Positions 37,033 through 46,182 of a DNA stretch of 64,000 nt are shown here, one piece after another (the first letter of the stretch is position 1; each line of letters starts with the position of its first letter). A program made the translations under genes and the position numbers. Below the pieces are notes generated by a model. That model saw nothing but the letters and a program-made list of their open reading frames with translations, had not been told where the DNA came from and did not search any database. The DNA is from Bradyrhizobium sp. Ash2021. Its GTDB lineage: Bacteria; Pseudomonadota; Alphaproteobacteria; Rhizobiales; Xanthobacteraceae. The stretch is from the NCBI RefSeq assembly GCF_031202265.1, contig NZ_CP100604.1:7236501-7300500 (forward strand). Reading direction: 5' to 3'.

Positions 37033-37941
37033 CTAGCCGAGACCCATCTTCTTGAAGGCCCTGGAAATGTAGGAACCCTGATTCTCGCTCGGCTCGAGAC
37101 CGCCGGACTTTACAAGATTATACGCGTCCTTGTACCAGCGGCTGTCAGGAAAATTGTGGCCAAGCACGGCGGCGGCGGTCTGCGCCTCGCCGACGATGCC
37201 GATCGCCATATAGGCTTCGGTCAGCCGCGCCAGCGCTTCCTCGACATGCCGCGTGGTCTGATACCGGGTGACCACGGTCTTGAAGCGGTTGATGGCGGCG
37301 GTGTAGTCGCGCTTGTCCATATAATAGCGGCCGACATCCATTTCCTTGCCGGCGAGCTGGTCGCGCGCGCCTTCAAGCTTGGCCTTGGCGGTGGTGGCGT
37401 ATTCCGACGTCGGATATTTGCGGATCACCTCTTCCAGCGCCGCGATCGCCTTCTCGGTGCGGCCCTGGTCGCGGGAGATGTCGGGAATCTGGTCGTAATG
37501 CGATGCCGCGATCAAATATTGCGCGTAGGCGGCGTCCGGACTGCCGGGATGCAGGGTCACGTAGCGGGTCGCCGCACCGATGCAGCTGTCGTAATCGCCG
37601 GAGGTGTAGAACGCATAGGCCGACAACAGCAGCGATTTGCGCGCGTAGTCGGAATAAGGATGCTGGCGGTCGACTTCCTCGAATTTCTTCGACGCCGCCT
37701 TCGGCTCCTTGCGTTGGTTCATCAGGTACAAGCCCTCATTATAGAGCTTGTCCGCGGGCTCTTCGACGAAGGTGTCGTCCTTGGCGAGGAACTTGTCCCA
37801 CAGCGAACCGGTGCCGCATCCGCTCAGGGGGATAGCCAGCACGATCAGGCCCGCCGCCAGCCGAAGCGACCGCGCGGCCCGGTTGAGGCTGCCATAGCCC
37901 GATGGTTTGCGTTGTTCGAGCGTCATACGCTGTGCCGACAT
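37033..37941 (-). CDS. bamD: outer membrane assembly lipoprotein BamD
   Basis: 302-residue lipoprotein subunit of the BAM complex, which inserts beta-barrels into the outer membrane. The N-terminus has a signal with lipobox LSGC (Cys at about residue 42). Tetratricopeptide-like repeats follow: LYNEGLYLMNQRKEPKAASKKFEEVDRQHPYSDYARKSLL, AYAFYTSGDYDSCIGAATRYVTLHPGSPDAAYAQYL, each a BamD hallmark. ATG choices at 37941 or 37926 are both possible. Genes in order bamD, recN and ligA make one probable transcriptional group; lpxC lies 350 bases upstream on the same strand. Confidence 0.95.
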   Translation of the reverse strand: MSAQRMTLEQRKPSGYGSLNRAARSLRLAAGLIVLAIPLSGCGTGSLWDKFLAKDDTFVEEPADKLYNEGLYLMNQRKEPKAASKKFEEVDRQHPYSDYARKSLLLSAYAFYTSGDYDSCIGAATRYVTLHPGSPDAAYAQYLIAASHYDQIPDISRDQGRTEKAIAALEEVIRKYPTSEYATTAKAKLEGARDQLAGKEMDVGRYYMDKRDYTAAINRFKTVVTRYQTTRHVEEALARLTEAYMAIGIVGEAQTAAAVLGHNFPDSRWYKDAYNLVKSGGLEPSENQGSYISRAFKKMGLG

Positions 37942-38291
37942 GGAATTTAAGACCCGACGCCTATGATGCGGTTAATGATGGAGCCCGCCCGTCCATGAAC
38001 CGCGATCATGGACGCAATATTCCCCCGCGCCAGTGACGCCTTATCTTGCAACCGTAGGGCCTGTGTAGCCGAAAAATGGTCGTTAACCAACCGAATACGG
38101 AGCCATTCCGCCCGGATTAAGGCGGCAGAAAACCATCGTTACCAATTGTGGTTAGCGCATGATCCGCCAAAGTGTGAGCGGTTTGGCGATCAGATCATGC
38201 GCCACTTATAATTAGATTAGAGCGCGACCGGACGCAAAACCCGGCTTCCACTTTTGCTGGTCGCGCTCGCAGAAAACGCCTGTCTACGGAA
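37942..38291. other. intergenic region between lpxC and bamD
   Basis: 350 bases with no gene. Near bamD the sequence is AT-richer than the surroundings (GTTAATGATGGAGCC), a plausible promoter area, and the half toward lpxC holds the compound palindrome listed at 38155-38268. Confidence 0.5.
38155..38268. repeat. double palindromic element downstream of lpxC
   Basis: First hairpin: GCGCATGATC (38155) with GATCATGCGC (38193), enclosing CGCCAAA (38165) with TTTGGCG (38182). Second hairpin: GAGCGCGACC (38220) with GGTCGCGCTC (38259). Both have perfect 10-bp outer arms. Similar hairpins are widespread in bradyrhizobial genomes, from memory. It could end lpxC transcription. Confidence 0.75.
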
Positions 38292-39251
38292 TCAGGAAAC
38301 GTCCGGGCCGTAGGCCGGGGCAATCATGCCGCCCACCATTCCGCTGCCGGCTTCGCCATGGCTGCGCGGACGGCGCGCCGTCTCGGCCTCGACCACCCGC
38401 CAGGCGCTGCGATCGGCCAGCAGCGCCGTCAGCACCGCGTGGTTGAGCTTGTGGCCGCCACGCACCGAGCGATAGGCGCCGAGCAGCGACAGGCCGGCCA
38501 ATGCGAGATCGCCGACCACGTCGAGCACCTTGTGGCGGGCGCATTCATCGCTGTAGCGCAGGCCTTCGGCGTTGTGCAGACGGGCTCCGTCGAACACCAC
38601 CGTATTCTCAAAGGAGGCGCCGAGCGCGAAGCCGGCGCTGCAGAGCCGCGCGAAATCGTTCATGAAGCCGAAGGTGCGGGCGCGCGCAACCTCGCGGCGG
38701 AAGCTTTCCGGGCTGAGATCGAGCGAGTAACTCTGGCGCCCGATCACGGGGTTTGCGAAGTCGATTTCGACCTCGGCGCGGAACCCCGCGGCATAGGGGC
38801 GCAACTCACCGAAGGAGTCGCCGATCGCAACCTGCACCGGCTTCAGCACCTGAATGAAACGGCGGGTCGCGGATTGCGTAACGATGCCGGCCTGATCGAT
38901 CGCGGCGACGAAGGCCGCCGCACTGCCGTCCATGATCGGAACTTCCGGACCGTCGACTTCGATGATGGCGTTGTCGACGCCCATACCGCGCAGAGCAGCC
39001 AGCACATGTTCGGCGGTGGAAACCAGCGGACCGTCGCGGTCGCCGAGAACGGTCGCAAGATCGGTTGCGATGACGGATTCGGCGGTGGCCGGAACTTCAC
39101 GGTCGGAATCATCCAGACCGGTGCGGACAAAAATAAAACCTGCATCGATGGGTGCAGGTCCAAGCGTAAGACTAACCGGTAAACCGGAATGAACGCCGAC
39201 GCCCGTCACGGTGGCATGCGACCGAAGCGTCGTTTGACGGCTGAACTTCAT
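38292..39251 (-). CDS. lpxC: UDP-3-O-acyl-N-acetylglucosamine deacetylase
   Basis: 319-residue zinc amidase of the committed step in lipid A synthesis. The start is MKFSRQTTLRSHATVTGVGV at 39251; the five-codon upstream extension uses GTG. Zinc ligands: His in STAEHVLAALRGMGVDN and the His/Asp pair in ARHKVLDVVGDLALAG; the catalytic His/Lys segment is GGHKLNHAVLTAL. The duplicated LpxC fold halves are evident. It is downstream of ftsZ on the same strand, the typical ftsZ-lpxC-bamD-recN-ligA order of Rhizobiales, but separated from ftsZ by a terminator. Confidence 0.96.
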   Translation of the reverse strand: MKFSRQTTLRSHATVTGVGVHSGLPVSLTLGPAPIDAGFIFVRTGLDDSDREVPATAESVIATDLATVLGDRDGPLVSTAEHVLAALRGMGVDNAIIEVDGPEVPIMDGSAAAFVAAIDQAGIVTQSATRRFIQVLKPVQVAIGDSFGELRPYAAGFRAEVEIDFANPVIGRQSYSLDLSPESFRREVARARTFGFMNDFARLCSAGFALGASFENTVVFDGARLHNAEGLRYSDECARHKVLDVVGDLALAGLSLLGAYRSVRGGHKLNHAVLTALLADRSAWRVVEAETARRPRSHGEAGSGMVGGMIAPAYGPDVS

Positions 39252-39604
39252 GCGATAATCGCCCACTACCCGACTTAACCCAAACGCAAGAACCAGCGTT
39301 TACGCGCTGATTCGAGTTTTAGGCATCCCCAAGTCACGGCAGACCATAGTCACAGCCCCAAAGCGCGCCAACTCACGCTTTTTTACCGATTGTTACCCTA
39401 TCTCTGCCGCATTCACGCCCAAGCTTAACCAAATTACGAGACGGTTCAGGACTGTTTCAGCCGCGGCATCTGACCACGGAATTCATAATTAATCATTTAA
39501 TATCAGCTGCTTGATCACCCAGCTGCGACCTGTTTCAGGGCCAAAGAAAAAGGCCCCGGCTGGATCAGCCGGGACCTTTTTAGTCACCAGAATTGTAACA
39601 AACT
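39252..39604. other. intergenic region ftsZ-lpxC
   Basis: About 350 bases free of genes. Contains the ftsZ terminator (39547-39581) and an AT-rich, promoter-like stretch (CATAATTAATCATTTAATAT near 39484-39503) that probably serves lpxC. No further motif is assigned. Confidence 0.55.
39547..39581 (-). terminator. terminator after ftsZ (bidirectional form)
   Basis: Stem GGTCCCGGCTG / CAGCCGGGGCC around ATC, flanked by AAAAA on one side and TTTTT on the other, so it works on either strand. It ends the dcw cluster. Confidence 0.88.
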
Positions 39605-41377
39605 TCAGTTCGACTGCCGGCGCAGGAAGGCCGGGATATCAAGATGGTCGTCGCCCTGTGGCGCCGCGGCAACAGGTGCCGGGCGGCCATGAACGTCCAA
39701 ACCCTGCGGAGCCGGGCGTCTTGCATACTCCGATACCGGCTCGTTACCGGCCATTTGCTGGGCGACCGACCGCTGCGGCTTGCGTTCAGGAAGCGGCGCC
39801 ATCGCCGGTCCCGAGGCGCGCGCCTCGATCGGCGGCTCGGTATCTTCGTCGCGGCGGCCGAGGCCGACATTGGCCAGCCGCTGCAGCAGCGACAGCCGGG
39901 TCTTCTGCGGGTGCTCTTCCCCGGCCTCGCCGCGGGCCTGCCGGATTTCGGCCTGCGCCGGCATCGGAAGATCCTCGAACTTCGGCATCCGCGGAGCACG
40001 GACCGGCGGACGCTCAGCCGCCTGCGGGATGAAGGTGTCGGGCGTCGCCGGCTCTTCGGTCTCGACGCGGGCGATATCATGATCGGGGAACAGCGACGGC
40101 TTCTGCGCGATCGGACGAACCGTGACGTCGCCATAGGAAGCGGGCTGCAACGGCGCCGCTTCCGGCGCGACGGCGGCGGCGATGGCGGCCAGTGCGGCAC
40201 GCTCGACGCTGTTCGCCGCGCGCTGCGGCGCAGCGGCGCCTGGAGCCGGCGCTGCGGCCGGAGCCATCGGATCGAGCTTCTGGGCACGTTCGGCAAGGCG
40301 CTGATTGTCGGCGCGCAGCCGTGCGGTCAGATCGGCCAGACGGCTGTCCGGCGTCGAAGCCGCGGTGTTGGTCACGACGGCGGGCGGCGCCGCGGAGTTG
40401 CGCGCGATGATCGCCTGTTCGATGCCGGTGGCAACGACGGAGACGCGGATGATGCCATCCAGGGTTTCGTCGAAGGTCGCGCCGACGATGATGTTGGCGT
40501 CCTGATCGACTTCCTCGCGAATCCGGGTAGCGGCTTCGTCGACTTCGAACAGGGTCAGGTCCTTGCCGCCGGTGATCGAGATCAAGAGGCCGCGCGCGCC
40601 CTTCATCGATGAATCATCGATCAGCGGGTTGGCGATCGCAGCTTCGGCCGCGGTCAGCGCGCGCTTCTCGCCGGTGGCCTCGCCGGTACCCATCATCGCC
40701 TTGCCCATCTCGCGCATCACGGCGCGGACGTCGGCGAAGTCGAGATTGATCAGGCCTTCCTTGACCATCAGGTCGGTGATGCAGGCGACGCCCGAATACA
40801 GCACCTGGTCGGCCATCGCGAAGGCGTCCGCGAAGGTGGTCTTTTCGTTGGCGACCCGGAACAGGTTCTGGTTCGGGATGATGAGCAGCGTATCGACCAC
40901 CTTGTGCAGCTCGGCAATGCCGGCTTCGGCGGTGCGCATGCGGCGCTGGCCTTCGAAGTGGAACGGTTTTGTCACCACGCCGACGGTGAGGATGCCCATC
41001 TCGCGCGCGGTCTTGGCGATGACGGGGGCTGCACCCGTGCCGGTGCCGCCGCCCATGCCGGCGGTGACGAACACCATGTTGGCGCCGCTCAGGTGATCGC
41101 GAAGCTCGTCGATGACCTCTTGCGCTGCGGCCGCGCCGACATCGGGCTGGGAACCTGCGCCGAGGCCCTGCGTGACTTGCGTGCCCATCTGCACGATGCG
41201 CTGGGCTTTCGACATGGTCAGCGCCTGCGCGTCGGTGTTGGCGACGACGAAATCGACGCCCTGCAGCCCGGCAGTGATCATGTTATTGACGGCATTGCCG
41301 CCTGCTCCACCGACGCCGAAGACGGTAATCCGCGGTTTCAGCTCGCTGATGTCAGGGGGGGTCAGATTGAGTGCCAT
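39605..41377 (-). CDS. ftsZ: cell division GTPase FtsZ with long C-terminal linker
   Basis: Tubulin-like Z-ring protein of 590 residues. GTPase core: [25 protein letters not shown], the tubulin signature GGGTGTG at residues 109-115, [13 protein letters not shown] T7 loop ([20 protein letters not shown]) with the catalytic Asp. From about residue 320 a 250-residue Ala/Pro/Arg-rich disordered linker follows and ends in the conserved C-terminal peptide DIPAFLRRQ that binds FtsA. The length is much greater than the 380 residues of E. coli FtsZ but normal for Bradyrhizobium and relatives. Last gene of the dcw cluster, with a terminator downstream. Confidence 0.97.
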   Translation of the reverse strand: MALNLTPPDISELKPRITVFGVGGAGGNAVNNMITAGLQGVDFVVANTDAQALTMSKAQRIVQMGTQVTQGLGAGSQPDVGAAAAQEVIDELRDHLSGANMVFVTAGMGGGTGTGAAPVIAKTAREMGILTVGVVTKPFHFEGQRRMRTAEAGIAELHKVVDTLLIIPNQNLFRVANEKTTFADAFAMADQVLYSGVACITDLMVKEGLINLDFADVRAVMREMGKAMMGTGEATGEKRALTAAEAAIANPLIDDSSMKGARGLLISITGGKDLTLFEVDEAATRIREEVDQDANIIVGATFDETLDGIIRVSVVATGIEQAIIARNSAAPPAVVTNTAASTPDSRLADLTARLRADNQRLAERAQKLDPMAPAAAPAPGAAAPQRAANSVERAALAAIAAAVAPEAAPLQPASYGDVTVRPIAQKPSLFPDHDIARVETEEPATPDTFIPQAAERPPVRAPRMPKFEDLPMPAQAEIRQARGEAGEEHPQKTRLSLLQRLANVGLGRRDEDTEPPIEARASGPAMAPLPERKPQRSVAQQMAGNEPVSEYARRPAPQGLDVHGRPAPVAAAPQGDDHLDIPAFLRRQSN

Positions 41378-41464
41378 GGTTGCCTCTCGATTACGCGCGC
41401 GTTGGTTCGCCCCGGCCGGCGGCCGCGGGAGTTGGTGAAAGTCGTTTGGTCTGGGATCCAGTCA

Positions 41465-42784
41465 TCAGAAGCCCTCGCGAAGCCATCGTCCGACCTTTCC
41501 GAAATAACCGTCAGTCCCTGTTCTGAGCTGCCGCGTATGCCGCGGTTCGACGTGTTCCAGATGAGCGTATTGCGGATAGACCAGGAGGCCCGCGGGCACC
41601 GCAAACGACGGGCCCTTCGCCTCATTGGGCATGCGGCCGAAGCCGAGCGGGCGGCCGATCCGGACCGGCCGGTTGAGAATCCGGGTGGCCAGCTCGACGG
41701 TACCGGTGAGCTGCGCAGCGCCGCCGCTCAAGACAACCCGCGCCCTCGGCTCTGCCGCAAAGGGGGAATCCGCGAGCCGGTCCCGGACCATTTCAAAAAT
41801 CTCCTCGGCGCGATGCCGGACGATGTTGGCGATCGTGGCGCGCGAGACGATCTGCGGAACATCGCGTTCGTCGCCCGCAGTGGGAACGGACATCAGCTCG
41901 CGCGCATCGGATCCGCCGGTCAGCACGGTGCCGTATAAAGTCTTGATTCGCTCGGCATCCGCAATGCATGCACCGACACCGCGTGCAAGATCCATCGTGA
42001 TGTGTTGCCCGCCGACCGCAAATCCGGAGGCGTGCACGAACCGTCCGCCCGAATAGGTTGCAATCGTGGTCGAGCCAGCGCCCATCTCGACCACGGCGGC
42101 GCCGAGATCGGCTTCGTCGTCGGTCAGGACCGAGAGGCCGGCGACATAGGGGCTGGCCGCCATGGCTTCGACGTTGATATGGCAGCGCTCGACCACCAGC
42201 ATCAGGTTTTTGGCGACGGTGGCGTCCGCGGTGACGACGTTCATGTCGACGCCGAACTGCCGCGCCACCATGCCCCTGGGGTCGCGGATGCCCTTGGCGC
42301 CGTCGAGGGTGTAGCCGACCGGCAGCGCATGCAGCACGGTGCGGCCCTCGCCGGTGGCGTGGCGCATGCCGGTCGAGGTCACGCGGGTAATGTCGGCTTC
42401 AGTGACGGAACCGCCGCGAATATCGGCCGCGGCTTCCACCAACTGGCCGTGCAGCCGGCCGCCGGAGACGGACAGCAAAACGGATTCGACGCGAACCTTG
42501 GCCATGCGTTCGGCCAGCGCCACCGCCTGGCGCACCGCCTGTTCGCACTCGGCGAGGTCGACCACCGCGCCGGCCTTGACGCCGCGCGACTGGATCTGGC
42601 TGTAGCCGATCAATTCGACGGCATGGCTGCGCCCGCGCAAGGCCTCGTTCGGCGGGCACGGCTTCAGCCGCGCGATCATGCAGGCGATCTTGCTGGTGCC
42701 GACATCGAGGGAAGCCACCAGCGCGGTGCGCTTCTGCGCCATCGGGCGCGTCTTCGGGGTCTGATTGCGATCGAGGCCCGTCAT
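41465..42784 (-). CDS. ftsA: cell division actin homologue FtsA
   Basis: 439-residue membrane tether of FtsZ. Actin-like ATPase motifs: VASLDVGTSKIACMIARL (phosphate 1), AVVEMGAGSTTIATYSGG (phosphate 2), RARVVLSGGAAQLTG (adenosine motif), and the 1C-domain between. The ending FGKVGRWLREGF is the amphipathic membrane-targeting helix. The start overlaps the ftsQ stop by ATGA at 42781-42784, so the two are coupled. A gap of 87 bases separates it from ftsZ, which may hold a promoter. Confidence 0.96.
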   Translation of the reverse strand: MTGLDRNQTPKTRPMAQKRTALVASLDVGTSKIACMIARLKPCPPNEALRGRSHAVELIGYSQIQSRGVKAGAVVDLAECEQAVRQAVALAERMAKVRVESVLLSVSGGRLHGQLVEAAADIRGGSVTEADITRVTSTGMRHATGEGRTVLHALPVGYTLDGAKGIRDPRGMVARQFGVDMNVVTADATVAKNLMLVVERCHINVEAMAASPYVAGLSVLTDDEADLGAAVVEMGAGSTTIATYSGGRFVHASGFAVGGQHITMDLARGVGACIADAERIKTLYGTVLTGGSDARELMSVPTAGDERDVPQIVSRATIANIVRHRAEEIFEMVRDRLADSPFAAEPRARVVLSGGAAQLTGTVELATRILNRPVRIGRPLGFGRMPNEAKGPSFAVPAGLLVYPQYAHLEHVEPRHTRQLRTGTDGYFGKVGRWLREGF

Positions 42785-43764
42785 ACGTCGCCGGCCTTTT
42801 TCTTGGTCTTCTTGTCCTTGAACAGCTCTTCGCGGGCCTTGGCCGCATCCTCGGACAATTGCACCGTCAGCCGGTCCGGCAGGCGCATGTCGATCGCGAC
42901 GATGTCGCGCGAGAACAGCTTTTCCTCTTTGTCGAGCTTGCTCAGGGCCGCCAGCGCATTGCCGACGTCGTTCTCAGGCAACCTGACATCGAGACCATCC
43001 TTGAGGCGCAGGTTCCAGCGCCGTTCGCCGACGAAGATCGCAGCCTTGGTCACGGCGCGGACCTGCGGATAGCGGTCGAGCAGCGCCAGGAAATCCTTGG
43101 CTCTGCTATCGGCGCCCTTGCCCACCACCAGCGGCAGCGTGACAAAGCGGCGCGACACATAGGGCTCCAACACCGCGCCGTCGTCTGCGATGACGGACAA
43201 CCGGCCATCCTCCTGCCACAGCGCAAATGCCGACCGCTCGGTTATGTTGATCTGAAGCCGGCCGGGATAAAGCTTCAAGATCGTGGCGTCGGCAATCCAG
43301 GGATTGGCCTTGAGCTTGTCGCGCACGGTGGCGGCATCGAGGAACAACAGCGACGAACGGCCGTTGACGCCGCCGATCGCGAGCACTTCGTCCTGGCTCA
43401 ACTGCTTGCGGCCGTTGATGGCGACGGTGGTGATGCGGAATCCGGCGGAATTGGCCAGCGCATTGCGGGTATCGCTCAAAGCCTGGGTCAATTCGTCTAC
43501 ATGGCCGCCCTTGACGATGCCGAAGCCGGCGCTGCCAAGCAGCATCAGCACGGTCAAAGTAATGCCGGCCCGGTGCGGCAAATAACGTTCGAGCGCCAGG
43601 ATGACGCGGTTGGGCGGGGCGCGATCGAGCGCCGGCCTGGCGCGGACGCGACTTCGGCCCAGCCACTCGCGCAACAGCACGACCGCTCCAACAGCGGCTG
43701 CTTTCAGGTCAGCTTGGGGCCCCAGCGATCGCAGCGATCGAGCGAGGCGTCCTGCACCATCCAT
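42781..43764 (-). CDS. ftsQ: cell division protein FtsQ
   Basis: 327-residue bitopic divisome protein. A cytoplasmic N-terminus of about 60 residues (MDGAGRLARSLRSLGPQADL) is followed by the membrane helix ITLTVLMLLGSAGFGIV, the POTRA domain (FRITTVAINGRKQLSQDEVL to LKLYPGRLQINITER) and the FtsQ beta domain (WNLRLKDGLDVRLPE). The first 60 bases of the gene are read in another frame as the end of a decayed ddlB gene, an overlap known in related species as I recall. Its job is linking FtsB/FtsL to the division machinery. Confidence 0.95.
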   Translation of the reverse strand: MDGAGRLARSLRSLGPQADLKAAAVGAVVLLREWLGRSRVRARPALDRAPPNRVILALERYLPHRAGITLTVLMLLGSAGFGIVKGGHVDELTQALSDTRNALANSAGFRITTVAINGRKQLSQDEVLAIGGVNGRSSLLFLDAATVRDKLKANPWIADATILKLYPGRLQINITERSAFALWQEDGRLSVIADDGAVLEPYVSRRFVTLPLVVGKGADSRAKDFLALLDRYPQVRAVTKAAIFVGERRWNLRLKDGLDVRLPENDVGNALAALSKLDKEEKLFSRDIVAIDMRLPDRLTVQLSEDAAKAREELFKDKKTKKKAGDV

Positions 43765-44050
43765 TGCACGAGCTCGTCAAATGTTGTTCCCGCAAAAGGC
43801 TTTGCGAGTTCTGGCACAAATGACGTCTCGGTCATGCCGGGCTGGATTTGGACCTCCAGTCAGAAGAGGCCTTTTTCCCTCGATGCGATCGTCGAAGCGG
43901 AAATCCGCAACTGCTCACGCCCCGGCAGCCAAGCGCCACATGCGCCGCCAGCGTTAACCTTCGGACTTCCTGGTAAACAAAGTGTAAAACCGGTGCGCTC
44001 AGGGCGTGTTTTGATGTGCCTTGTGAGTACTTTGCCGCGCAATCGTTAGG
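43704..44050 (-). pseudogene. ddlB: remnant of a D-alanine--D-alanine ligase (ddlB) C-terminal domain
   Basis: Not recognisable in one frame. On the minus strand one frame gives CAAKYSQGTSKHALSAPVLH then VYQEVRRLTLAAHVALGCRGVS; a shifted frame gives DFRFDDRIEGK; the third gives, after an in-frame TGA at 43860, LEVQIQPGMTETSFVPELAK and FDELVQWMVQDASLDR, ending at TGA 43704-43706. Together these follow the C-terminal third of Ddl in order (KY..G.SKH, ALGCRGVSR.DFRFDD, LEVNTQPGMTETSLVPE, WMVEDASL). At least two frameshifts and a stop are needed. The rest of the gene is missing; an intact, divergent ddl begins 78 bases upstream. The remnant's end overlaps the ftsQ start. Confidence 0.85.
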
Positions 44051-44127
44051 ATTTTCGCAATAAATCGTCCGGCGCGCCCGGTTCCCTTCGCCAAGGGGCG
44101 AACGGCCGGGCGGCCAGGCCATTCTTG

Positions 44128-45114
44128 CTATGGCCGGCTGCGCTTTTCGGCCAGCACGATCTGGTCACGCAGGAAATCGGCGAAATCGATCCCCTGCGCC
44201 TTGAGCGCCTTCGGATACAGCGAGGCTGGGGTCAGGCCCGGCAAGGTGTTGGTCTCGAGGTAGATCGGCCCCTTCGCCGAGACGATGAAATCGGTGCGGG
44301 AATAGCCGGTGCACGACAGCGCCCGGTGCGCCCGGATCGACTGATCCATGATCTCTGCCGTGGTCTCGGGCGAAAAGCGGCCCGGGCAGATCTCCTGGGT
44401 CGATTTCAGCAGGTATTTGGCGGCGTAGTCGAACGCGCCCTCCGCAGGCACGATCTCGATCGGCGGAAGCGAGAACACCGCGCCGTCCGCCTGCTCCAGC
44501 ACGCCGCAGGTGGCTTCGATGCCGGAGACGAACGGCTCGATCAGATATTCCTCGGTTTTCGCGGCGTTGCGGACGGCGATGAGGTCCTGCATCGCATTAA
44601 CGAAAATCAGGCCGTAGCTTGATCCATCCTTGGCCGGTTTTGCAATCAGCCTGCCGTATTCGGCGAACGCGGCCTCGATATCATCAAGCGCAACGCCCGC
44701 CGGCGCCTTCACGCCCGCGATGGCCACAAAGCGTTTCGCCGCGGCCTTGTCGAAGGCGAGATGCGAGGATGCCGAGCCGGAACCGGTGAACGGAATGCCG
44801 CGCATCTCGCACATCGCCTGCAACTCGCCATTCTCCGCCCGGCCGCCGTGCAGGCCAAGCACCAGCAGGCGGCCTTCCGCCTTGGCCTTGTCGAGCGCCG
44901 CTTCGAACGCGATGCCGCGACTGCCGGGCTTGAATTCGTCCTCGAACGGCCGCGTGTGGCCGAGCAGGCTTTCGGAGCGGACCTCGTGCACGGTATCGGC
45001 GACATCCCAAAACCAGAGGTCGGCCTCCGGCAAGGCGCGATGCAGCGCCTGCGCGCTCGCCACCGAAACCAGGCGCTCTTTATTGGTGCCGCCAAAGAGA
45101 ATGGTAATCCGCAT
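44128..45114 (-). CDS. ddl: D-alanine--D-alanine ligase family protein
   Basis: 328-residue ATP-grasp ligase that joins two D-Ala for the peptidoglycan stem. Visible family elements: ILFGGTNKERLVSVASAQAL, LHGGRAENGELQAMCEMRGI, PFTGSGSASSHLAFDKAAAK, the ATP-binding KPAKDGSSYGLIFV, EPFVSGIEATCGVLE, FDYAAKYL, RALSCTGYSRTDFIV and the Mg-binding NTLPGLTP. Compared with standard DdlB the first motif reads GGRAENG where LHG.fGEDG is typical, so the enzyme is of a divergent subtype. It occupies the expected ddl site between murB and ftsQ, while a remnant of a canonical-type DdlB lies just downstream. Confidence 0.88.
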   Translation of the reverse strand: MRITILFGGTNKERLVSVASAQALHRALPEADLWFWDVADTVHEVRSESLLGHTRPFEDEFKPGSRGIAFEAALDKAKAEGRLLVLGLHGGRAENGELQAMCEMRGIPFTGSGSASSHLAFDKAAAKRFVAIAGVKAPAGVALDDIEAAFAEYGRLIAKPAKDGSSYGLIFVNAMQDLIAVRNAAKTEEYLIEPFVSGIEATCGVLEQADGAVFSLPPIEIVPAEGAFDYAAKYLLKSTQEICPGRFSPETTAEIMDQSIRAHRALSCTGYSRTDFIVSAKGPIYLETNTLPGLTPASLYPKALKAQGIDFADFLRDQIVLAEKRSRP

Positions 45115-45136
45115 CGATTCGATCCGCCAATTCTTC

Positions 45137-45253
45137 CGTCATTCCGGGATGGTCCGAAGGACCAGACCCGGAATCTCCTTATCTATACAACTTCTGGATT
45201 CTCCGATGTGCAATTGCACATCGTAGTTCGTGCTACGCGCGCCCCGGAATGAC
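45137..45253. repeat. family A palindromic repeat inside the dcw cluster
   Basis: CGTCATTCCGGGATGGTCCG ... GCGCCCCGGAATGAC, with inner GATGTGCAATTGCACATC palindrome at about 45205. Fills the murB-ddl junction. Confidence 0.85.
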
Positions 45254-45255
45254 AA

Positions 45256-46182
45256 CTAAATTGGAATCCCGATCCGCTTGATTTCCCAGTGTAGCTCGAT
45301 TCCGGAATTATCTTTAACCCGCGCCCGCACGGTCTCACCGAGGGTTTCGATATCATGCCCGGTGGCATCACCGGTATTGATCAGGAAATTGCAGTGCATC
45401 TCCGATACCTGCGCGCCGCCGACGCGAAGACCGCGGCAGCCGGCGGCGTCGATCAGCTTCCAGGCGCTGTGGCCGGGCGGGTTCTTGAAGGTCGAGCCGC
45501 CGGTCTTTTCGCGGATCGGTTGCGCCGTCTCGCGATGGGTCTGCACCTCGGCCATGCGCGCGCGGATCGCTTCCGGCGCGGTGATGGCCCCACGAAAGCG
45601 CGCCGAGGTGAAGATGATCGCGGGATCGACGCCGCTGTTGCGGTAGACGAACTTCATGCCGGCATTGGAAAATACATGGCGGGCGCCGTCGCGGCCGATG
45701 CCGGTGGCTTCGACCAGCACATCCCTGGTCTCGCTGCCGTTGGCGCCCGCATTCATGCGCAGCGCGCCGCCGATGGAGCCGGGGATGCCGAAGAAAAATT
45801 CCATGCCCCCGATATTGGCCGCCGCCGCCGTTTCCGCCACGCGCTTGTCGAGCGCAGCAGAGCCCGCGCTGACGATATCGCCCTCGGCGCTGGTGTCGCC
45901 GAACCCGCGCGGCGACAGCCGGATCACGACATCCGGGATACCGCCATCGCGCACGATCAGGTTGGAGCCGACGCCGACGACGGTGACCGCCAACTCTCTG
46001 GGCAGATGCGACAGGAAATAAGCCAGGTCGTCTTCATCCGACGGCGTGAACAGCACCTGCGCCGGACCGCCGACGCGAAACCATGTCAGCTCGGCCAGCG
46101 ACTGGTTGGCCAGCAACCGCCCGCGCAATTCGGGCATCGCGGCTTTCAGGTCGGGCGTGATGTCGGGGAACACCACCGTCAC
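45256..46182 (-). CDS. murB: UDP-N-acetylenolpyruvoylglucosamine reductase
   Basis: 308-residue FAD enzyme making UDP-MurNAc. The GTG start at 46182 forms a GTGA overlap with the murC stop, giving translational coupling; the ATG at 46221 lies well inside murC and adds 13 residues that look unconserved. Motifs: [16 protein letters not shown] (FAD binding), [40 protein letters not shown] with the catalytic region, the essential Ser in GGSTFKNP and a terminal Glu in the IELHWE ending. This is the type I/short MurB expected in Rhizobiales. Confidence 0.95.
   Translation of the reverse strand: MTVVFPDITPDLKAAMPELRGRLLANQSLAELTWFRVGGPAQVLFTPSDEDDLAYFLSHLPRELAVTVVGVGSNLIVRDGGIPDVVIRLSPRGFGDTSAEGDIVSAGSAALDKRVAETAAAANIGGMEFFFGIPGSIGGALRMNAGANGSETRDVLVEATGIGRDGARHVFSNAGMKFVYRNSGVDPAIIFTSARFRGAITAPEAIRARMAEVQTHRETAQPIREKTGGSTFKNPPGHSAWKLIDAAGCRGLRVGGAQVSEMHCNFLINTGDATGHDIETLGETVRARVKDNSGIELHWEIKRIGIPI

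Noticed and set aside
39252..39604. CtrA binding sites upstream of lpxC or around ftsZ
   Set aside because: Several TTAA words occur in this AT-rich stretch but none forms a convincing TTAA-N7-TTAA pair.
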